A program made the translations under genes and the position numbers. Below, piece after piece: positions 13,975 through 18,112 of a stretch of 18,112 bases of DNA. The notes under the pieces were generated by a model, which was given only the letters and a program-made list of their open reading frames with translations, was not told the origin of the DNA and searched no databases. Within the stretch, counting starts at the first letter, position 1. Each line of letters begins with the position of its first letter. The DNA lies in NCBI GenBank assembly GCA_007116835.1, contig SKHS01000083.1:1-18112 (forward strand). Direction: 5' to 3'. Source of the stretch: Halomonas sp. (lineage in GTDB: Bacteria > Pseudomonadota > Gammaproteobacteria > Pseudomonadales > Halomonadaceae).

Positions 13975-14810
13975 TGGATATTCCTAGCATCCCCCTTGGC
14001 GATTGGATTGAGAGCGGCCTAACCTGGTTGACCAGCGAGTATTCATCTGTCACACGGGGTATCTCCCGCTTTACGCAAACGGGTATTGATGTATTAAACG
14101 ACAGCTTGATGTGGCTACCTGAATGGGCATTACTTGGGTTAATCGCCCTGCTTTGCTGGAAATTAGCAGGTGTTCGTTTAGCCATTGGCGCAGTGGGTGG
14201 GCTGGCCTTAATTTGGAACCTAGGTCTCTGGAACCCAATGATCGAGACGCTCACACTGGTGGTCTTTGCAACACTAGTCGCCGTGGTAATTGCGTTACCT
14301 GTCGGTATTGCAGCAGCATTATCTAATCGGCTTTACCGTTTGATTATGCCGATACTGGACTTTATGCAAACCATGCCCGCGTTTGTATACCTGATACCGG
14401 CGATTCCGTTTTTTGGTATTGGCTCTGTATCGGCGATTTTTGCAACCGTCATCTTTTCAATGCCACCAGCCATTCGCTTCACAACATTGGGTATTCGTCA
14501 GGTGCCAGTTGAGCTCATTGAGGCCGCGGATGCCTATGGCGCGACGCGCAGCCAAAAGCTCTTCAAGGTTCAGCTGCCGCTGTCTCTACCCACCGTGATG
14601 GCCGGTATTAACCAGACTATTATGCTAGCACTATCAATGGTGGTTATCGCCGCTATGATTGGCGCAGACGGTTTGGGTAGCGAAGTGTGGCGTGCAATAC
14701 AGCGGTTACGTCCCGGCGACGGTTTTGAAGCAGGCATCGCGGTTGTTATTTTAGCCATGCTACTTGACCGCTTAACGCAATCATTACGTAAGACACGTCG
14801 CTCACGTTGA
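13974..14810 (+). CDS. proW: Glycine betaine/proline ABC transporter permease ProW
   Basis: Inner-membrane channel subunit of the ProVWX importer, 278 residues. That is shorter than E. coli ProW (354) mainly because the N-terminal periplasmic tail is shorter, and is common in this family. Hydrophobic segments begin near residues 45-80, followed by the MetI-type core: 'LVVFATLVAVVIALPVGIAA', 'MQTMPAFVYLIPAIPFFGIG', and the ATPase-coupling EAA loop 'ELIEAADAYGATRSQKLFKV' leading to 'QLPLSLPTVMAGINQT'. The later helices contain 'ALSMVVIAAMIGADGLG', conserved in ProW/OpuAB. AGGAG lies 7 bases before the ATG, which overlaps the proV stop by one base, so the two are made together. A 209-bp gap then separates it from the binding-protein gene. 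Confidence 0.94.
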   Translation: MDIPSIPLGDWIESGLTWLTSEYSSVTRGISRFTQTGIDVLNDSLMWLPEWALLGLIALLCWKLAGVRLAIGAVGGLALIWNLGLWNPMIETLTLVVFATLVAVVIALPVGIAAALSNRLYRLIMPILDFMQTMPAFVYLIPAIPFFGIGSVSAIFATVIFSMPPAIRFTTLGIRQVPVELIEAADAYGATRSQKLFKVQLPLSLPTVMAGINQTIMLALSMVVIAAMIGADGLGSEVWRAIQRLRPGDGFEAGIAVVILAMLLDRLTQSLRKTRRSR

Positions 14811-14928
14811 GAATGACGCAAGAAGGACAGGCATTCAGCAATGACTTTGCGTTGACCAGTCTACTTGATCCACTTCGTTGGCATACGCATGCTAATAGTG
14901 CGTACCGCCATCGTTAAGTAAACCGTTT

Positions 14929-14943
14929 TAGGCAGACTGCCTA
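14929..14943. promoter_or_regulatory. Perfect 15-bp palindrome between proW and the binding-protein gene
   Basis: TAGGCAG-A-CTGCCTA is a perfect 7-1-7 inverted repeat. No T-run follows, so it is more like an operator than a terminator. It lies 77-91 bp before the binding-protein start. The protein that might bind is unknown. Confidence 0.4.
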
Positions 14944-14967
14944 CTACTGCAGCTGTTTACTATCACA

Positions 14968-14995
14968 GCGGTGTTGCTAACCGGCTAAACACCGC
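14968..14995 (+). other. Leader hairpin upstream of the glycine-betaine binding-protein gene
   Basis: GCGGTGTT (14968-14975) and AACACCGC (14988-14995) are perfect 8-bp arms with a 12-base loop, ending 24 bases before the ATG at 15020 and just before its GGGAG ribosome-binding site. There is no T-run. Such 5' stems often protect an abundant binding-protein mRNA; this role is inferred. Confidence 0.4.
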
Positions 14996-15019
14996 TACTC
15001 ATCACCAGGGAGCAAGTGA

Positions 15020-15886
15020 ATGAAAACTCGTACGTTGCATCACCGCATCCGCCTCGCCTCGTTAGCCCTTATTGCGAGTACTGGCGTCGCCGCTGGTAGC
15101 CTGGCACATGCCCAGGGCACGATTAATCTTGCCTATGTCGAGTGGTCGTCTGAAGTGGCCTCCACCAATGTCATCGCTGCCGTACTCGAGCAGGCTGGCT
15201 TCGACGTTGAGCTAACCTCGCTCTCTGCTGCCGCCATGTTCCAGGCGCTTTCCACGGGCGACGCCGATGCCATCGTCGCTGCTTGGCTACCTACGACCCA
15301 TGCGGACTACATGGAACGTATAGGTGGCAATATTGAAGATCTCGGTATGAACCTGGATGGCACCAAGCTGGGATTGGTCGTTCCTGCCTATACTGATATT
15401 GATTCTATTGCCGACTTAAACGACAACGCCGACAGCTTTAACGGCGAGATCATCGGTATTGACCCTGGTGCAGGCCTGATGGCACTCACCGAGAAGGTTG
15501 TGGATACCTATGATCTTGGGCTGCGCCTGCGTAGCGGTAGCGGCGCCACCATGACCGCAGCACTGTCAAGCGCGCTTAACAATGAAGAAGATATTGTGGT
15601 CACTGGATGGACACCACACTGGATGTTTGCCCGCTTCGACCTTAAATACCTTGAGGACCCAGAAGGCGTTTATGGCGGTGCCGAACAAATTCACACGGTG
15701 GTTCGCCAAGGTCTCAAAGATGATATGCCTGAAGCCTACGCTATTCTTGACGCATTTAAGTGGACGCCAGAGCAGATGGGCGAGGTTATGTTGATGAATC
15801 AAGAAGATAACAGCGACCCCTACGAAAATGCGAAACAGTGGGTGGAAGATAATCAAGATGTCGTAGAAGCGTGGCTCAATTCCTAA
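15020..15886 (+). CDS. Glycine betaine periplasmic binding protein (ProX/OpuAC-like)
   Basis: Solute receptor of the ProVW importer, 288 residues. The signal peptide spans residues 1-31 (basic start, hydrophobic core, cleavage after A-H-A); no lipobox, so it should be a soluble periplasmic protein. The mature chain starts 'GTINLAYVEWSSEVASTNVI', the OpuAC-family opening with Y39-V-E-W42, then 'SAAAMFQALSTGDADAIVAA' with 'WLPTTHADYM', and 'VTGWTPHWMFARFDLKYLED' containing Trp197 and Trp201. Aromatic residues in these blocks form the cation-pi cage for trimethylammonium groups in ProX/OpuAC. GGGAG sits upstream of the ATG. It is separated from proW by 209 bp with two inverted repeats, unlike tightly packed proVWX operons, so it may have its own expression level. 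Choline, betaine or ectoine binding cannot be told apart by eye; betaine is most likely. Confidence 0.92.
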   Translation: MKTRTLHHRIRLASLALIASTGVAAGSLAHAQGTINLAYVEWSSEVASTNVIAAVLEQAGFDVELTSLSAAAMFQALSTGDADAIVAAWLPTTHADYMERIGGNIEDLGMNLDGTKLGLVVPAYTDIDSIADLNDNADSFNGEIIGIDPGAGLMALTEKVVDTYDLGLRLRSGSGATMTAALSSALNNEEDIVVTGWTPHWMFARFDLKYLEDPEGVYGGAEQIHTVVRQGLKDDMPEAYAILDAFKWTPEQMGEVMLMNQEDNSDPYENAKQWVEDNQDVVEAWLNS

Positions 15887-15982
15887 TAGTACCTAATAAA
15901 CTATACAACGTGTAGCGTGATAAATCGCTGAGCTTGGCACTGAAAACGCCCGTTCAGCGTTTCTAAGTCGTTCACCCAGGGC

Positions 15983-15998
15983 TGTGGCCGAGGCCACA
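15983..15998. other. Inverted repeat upstream of the usp gene
   Basis: TGTGGCC-GA-GGCCACA: perfect 7-bp arms with a 2-base centre in the 154-bp gap between the binding-protein gene and usp. No T-run follows, and a 2-base loop is poor for RNA, so a DNA-binding site is more likely than a terminator. Confidence 0.35.
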
Positions 15999-16014
15999 CG
16001 ATGGGAGGAACACC

Positions 16015-16068
16015 ATGATAGATCACTCTAGGAGCTTGTCATGTTTAACAACATTATGGTGCCGGTAG
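16015..16068 (+). CDS. Possible 17-codon upstream ORF overlapping the usp start
   Basis: ATG at 16015 is preceded by GGGAGG (16003-16008) with ideal spacing and reads M-I-D-H-S-R-S-L-S-C-L-T-T-L-W-C-R before TAG. It overlaps the first nine codons of usp in another frame, and the usp ribosome-binding site (AGGAG, 16030-16034) lies inside it. The peptide has no homology that can be recognised. It could be a coupling or leader ORF, or the GGGAGG may be chance. Confidence 0.25.
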   Translation: MIDHSRSLSCLTTLWCR

Positions 16069-16460
16069 ACCTTGCCCACCTGGAAACACTGGAGCCATCG
16101 TTAAGCGTTGTTGCCGACCTTGCCAAACAATATGACTCACATATTACCTATGTGAGCGTTACGGCTAATACGCCGACCAGCGTCGCTCGAACACCACAAG
16201 AATACGAGCAAAAGCTTGAAGCGTTCGCCCAGGAAAGACATAGAGTGCATGGTCAACCCGTTAGCATTAGGGTGTATAGCTCAACAGACCCCGTCGCCAA
16301 CGTCGACACACTCCTCGTGAAAGCCGTTGAGGAAGTGGGAGCTGACTTGGTAATGATGGCCACCCATTTTCCGCGCCACTTAGACATCATTATGCCATCC
16401 CATGGCGGTAAATTGGCGACCCATACCGACGCGTCTGTTTTTCTTATGCGCATTCCATAG
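16041..16460 (+). CDS. UspA-family universal stress protein, atypical nucleotide motif
   Basis: A single-domain Usp of 139 residues, expected in the cytoplasm. The start 'MFNNIMVPVDLAHLE' is the family's first strand with the conserved V-P-V-D, and the middle 'VEEVGADLVMMATHF' is the strand-helix unit before the nucleotide loop. In ATP-binding Usps this is followed by G-2x-G-9x-G-[ST]; here the region reads 'HFPRHLDIIMPSHGGKLATH' then 'TDASVFLMRIP', so the G-x-x-G pair is absent and only S-H-G-G remains. The protein may not bind ATP in the standard way. The ATG at 16041 has AGGAG 6 bases upstream. Its position between an osmolyte binding protein and a BCCT carrier suggests it tunes osmolyte uptake, as TeaD does for the ectoine TRAP transporter of Halomonas elongata; that is an analogy, not proof. 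Confidence 0.85.
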   Translation: MFNNIMVPVDLAHLETLEPSLSVVADLAKQYDSHITYVSVTANTPTSVARTPQEYEQKLEAFAQERHRVHGQPVSIRVYSSTDPVANVDTLLVKAVEEVGADLVMMATHFPRHLDIIMPSHGGKLATHTDASVFLMRIP

Positions 16461-16475
16461 CACATTAATAACACC

Positions 16476-16491
16476 AAGTTATCAATAACTT
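16476..16491. promoter_or_regulatory. Perfect AT-rich palindrome upstream of the BCCT gene
   Basis: AAGTTAT-CA-ATAACTT, 7-bp perfect arms, lies in the 60-bp gap between usp and the BCCT gene, 29 bp before the GTG start. No T-run continues beyond the arm. It has the look of a dimer operator, for example of a TetR- or GntR-type repressor. The binding protein is unknown. Confidence 0.35.
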
Positions 16492-16520
16492 ACGTTTCCA
16501 ATAATTAAGGGAGCAGCTTT

Positions 16521-18112
16521 GTGGATAACAAACCGCAAAATAACGCATCAGACGAGCCGGCCTCAGAGGGCATTCCAGCCCCTGACGGGCCGGCGAATCT
16601 TATCGACACCGATTATGTGATCGGGCAAGACAACATCACTACCAGTACGATGGGGGTAAACCTTGATCTACACGGCAAGGTATTTACCATTTCGTCGATT
16701 GTGGTGCTGTTATTTGTCATTCTGACGCTTGCCCTTCAAGACACTATCGCCCCAATTTATAGCTCAATTTTTGGCTTTTTGACCGGCAATTTGGCGTGGT
16801 TCTTTATTTTAGCCGCCAATATTTTCGTTATTCTCTGCCTTGGCTTAATTGTTTCGCCGCTGGGTAAAATCCGCATAGGCGGTGCGGACGCTAAGCCCGA
16901 CTTTACCTATGTGGGCTGGTTTTCAATGCTGTTTGCCGCAGGCATGGGCATTGGCCTGATGTTTTTTGGCGTTAACGAACCGCTGACCCACTTTGGCACG
17001 TCGTTCGATGGTGGCGACTGGGCACCATTGGCTGGTGCCGAAGGGGATGCAGCAGGTGCTGCTGCACTAGGTATGGCTGCCACGATCTTCCACTGGGGTC
17101 TGCACCCCTGGGCGATTTACGCGGTAGTGGCGCTTTCACTTGCGCTATTCTCGTTTAACAAAGGTCTTCCCCTTTCGATGCGCTCAGTGTTTTATCCAAT
17201 TCTGGGTGAACGCGTATGGGGCTGGCCGGGCCACCTGATTGATATCCTGGCGGTCTTCGCGACGCTATTTGGTCTTGCAACGTCTCTTGGTTTGGGTGCC
17301 ACACAGGCGGCAGCAGGCCTAAGCTACCTGTTCGGCGCACCGGAAAGCGATATCACTATGATCCTGCTGATCATTGGTATCACGATCATTGCCATTGGCT
17401 CGATCATGGCAGGGGTGGACAAAGGCGTTCAGCTGCTGTCGAAAATCAACATTGCCATGGCGGCAGTGCTGCTGTTCTTCGTGATTGCCGTTGGTCCAAC
17501 GCTGCTTATTGCCACCGGCTTCTTTGAAAACCTGCTTAACTATTTTGTTCACCTGCCTGCGCTGTCAAACCCGTTTGGTCGTGAGGATGCCAACTTTAGC
17601 CAGGGTTGGACTGCCTTCTACTGGGCGTGGTGGATTTCCTGGTCTCCGTACGTTGGTATGTTTATCGCACGCGTTTCCCGTGGTCGTACCGTACGTGAGT
17701 TCTTAGTGTCAGTTCTGCTGGTACCATCCACTGTTTCGGTATTGTGGATGACAACGTTCGGTGGCACCGCCATTGATCAGTACGTCAGCCAAGGTATTAG
17801 CGCGGTACGCGACGCGGGTGTAGACCTGCAACTGTTCATCATGCTTGAGCAGTTGCCGCTGTCACAAATCACCTCGTTTGTTGCGATTTTGCTGGTCATT
17901 ATTTTCTTTGTGACCTCTTCTGACTCGGGCTCATTGGTAATCGACTCCATTACCGCAGGCGGCAAAGTGGATGCACCAAAGCCACAGCGCGTATTCTGGG
18001 CGATCATCGAAGGGGCGATTGCTATCGCGCTATTACTGGGGGGTGGCTTGACTGCCTTGCAAACCATGGCGGTGTCTACCGGCTTCCCGTTCACCATCAT
18101 CTTGCTGGTGGC
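16521..18112 (+). CDS. BCCT-family betaine/compatible-solute transporter, C-terminus cut by window edge
   Basis: A secondary carrier of the betaine-choline-carnitine family; 530 codons are visible and the frame is open to the end. An acidic cytoplasmic N-tail of about 50 residues precedes 'HGKVFTISSIVVLLFVILTL' (TM1). Key blocks: 'FAAGMGIGLMFFGVNEPLTH' with G141-M-G-I-G145, the glycine stretch of sodium-coupled betaine carriers such as BetP (carnitine antiporter CaiT differs here), and 'AFYWAWWISWSPYVGMFIAR' with Trp370, Trp371 and Trp374, the aromatic betaine box, followed by 'VSRGRTVREF'. 'FFVTSSDSGSLVIDSITAGG' is the family's conserved later segment. The GTG start at 16521 has AAGGGAG 7 bases upstream. 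Members are 500-700 residues, so the osmosensing C-terminal tail lies outside. The substrate is inferred as glycine betaine or a similar solute driven by Na+. Confidence 0.93.
   Translation, partial: MDNKPQNNASDEPASEGIPAPDGPANLIDTDYVIGQDNITTSTMGVNLDLHGKVFTISSIVVLLFVILTLALQDTIAPIYSSIFGFLTGNLAWFFILAANIFVILCLGLIVSPLGKIRIGGADAKPDFTYVGWFSMLFAAGMGIGLMFFGVNEPLTHFGTSFDGGDWAPLAGAEGDAAGAAALGMAATIFHWGLHPWAIYAVVALSLALFSFNKGLPLSMRSVFYPILGERVWGWPGHLIDILAVFATLFGLATSLGLGATQAAAGLSYLFGAPESDITMILLIIGITIIAIGSIMAGVDKGVQLLSKINIAMAAVLLFFVIAVGPTLLIATGFFENLLNYFVHLPALSNPFGREDANFSQGWTAFYWAWWISWSPYVGMFIARVSRGRTVREFLVSVLLVPSTVSVLWMTTFGGTAIDQYVSQGISAVRDAGVDLQLFIMLEQLPLSQITSFVAILLVIIFFVTSSDSGSLVIDSITAGGKVDAPKPQRVFWAIIEGAIAIALLLGGGLTALQTMAVSTGFPFTIILLV

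Noticed and set aside
14852..14898. TTGACC with TAATAG as a promoter for the binding-protein gene
   Set aside because: The spacing is 35 bases, far from the 16-18 needed, and no better -10 was found.

Overview
The window looks like chromosomal DNA of a moderately halophilic gammaproteobacterium, most likely Halomonas or a close relative (Halomonadaceae). This is inferred from protein style, moderate GC and a glycine-betaine ABC system lying beside a BCCT carrier. It was not confirmed by any search. No rRNA, tRNA, CRISPR array, insertion sequence or phage gene was seen, and coding density and base use look uniform.

Layout. (1) Positions 1-3008, minus strand: an iron-siderophore ABC importer, read as periplasmic binding protein, permease, second permease. 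The second permease runs off the left edge, and the ATPase is presumably beyond it. (2) Positions 3009-5456: a divergent intergenic region with two Fur-box-like sites, then a CirA/FepA-type TonB-dependent siderophore receptor on the plus strand. The receptor's signal peptide lies in a different frame from its body, and the TonB box is missing at the junction, so the gene is broken or mis-sequenced. An intrinsic terminator follows. (3) Positions 5540-7545: a LysR regulator, preceded by a 14-bp tandem repeat and another Fur-like site, then an AEC-family permease. (4) Positions 7658-8818: a secreted PQQ-dependent aldose-sugar dehydrogenase-like protein. (5) Positions 8932-11798: a membrane sensor kinase and a sigma-54-dependent NtrC-type response regulator, tightly coupled. 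(6) Positions 11994-12404, minus strand: a small acidic lipoprotein of unknown function with its own terminator. (7) Positions 12600-18112: an osmoprotection block on the plus strand made of proV, proW, a ProX/OpuAC-like binding protein, a small UspA-family protein and a BCCT betaine carrier cut by the right edge.

Working together. Regions 1-2 form an iron-uptake island: outer-membrane receptor, periplasmic binding protein and inner-membrane ABC pump, probably Fur-repressed. Region 7 combines two routes for compatible-solute uptake, ATP-driven ProVWX and ion-driven BCCT, with a universal-stress protein between them. This resembles in principle the TeaABC/TeaD arrangement of Halomonas ectoine uptake, although the transporter families differ. 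Several inverted repeats lie in the gaps of the osmoprotection block and may set separate expression levels.

Nothing here is a clearly new defence or mobile system. The strongest anomaly is the receptor frameshift. The next most interesting items are the regulatory structures and the non-canonical Usp in the osmolyte cluster.
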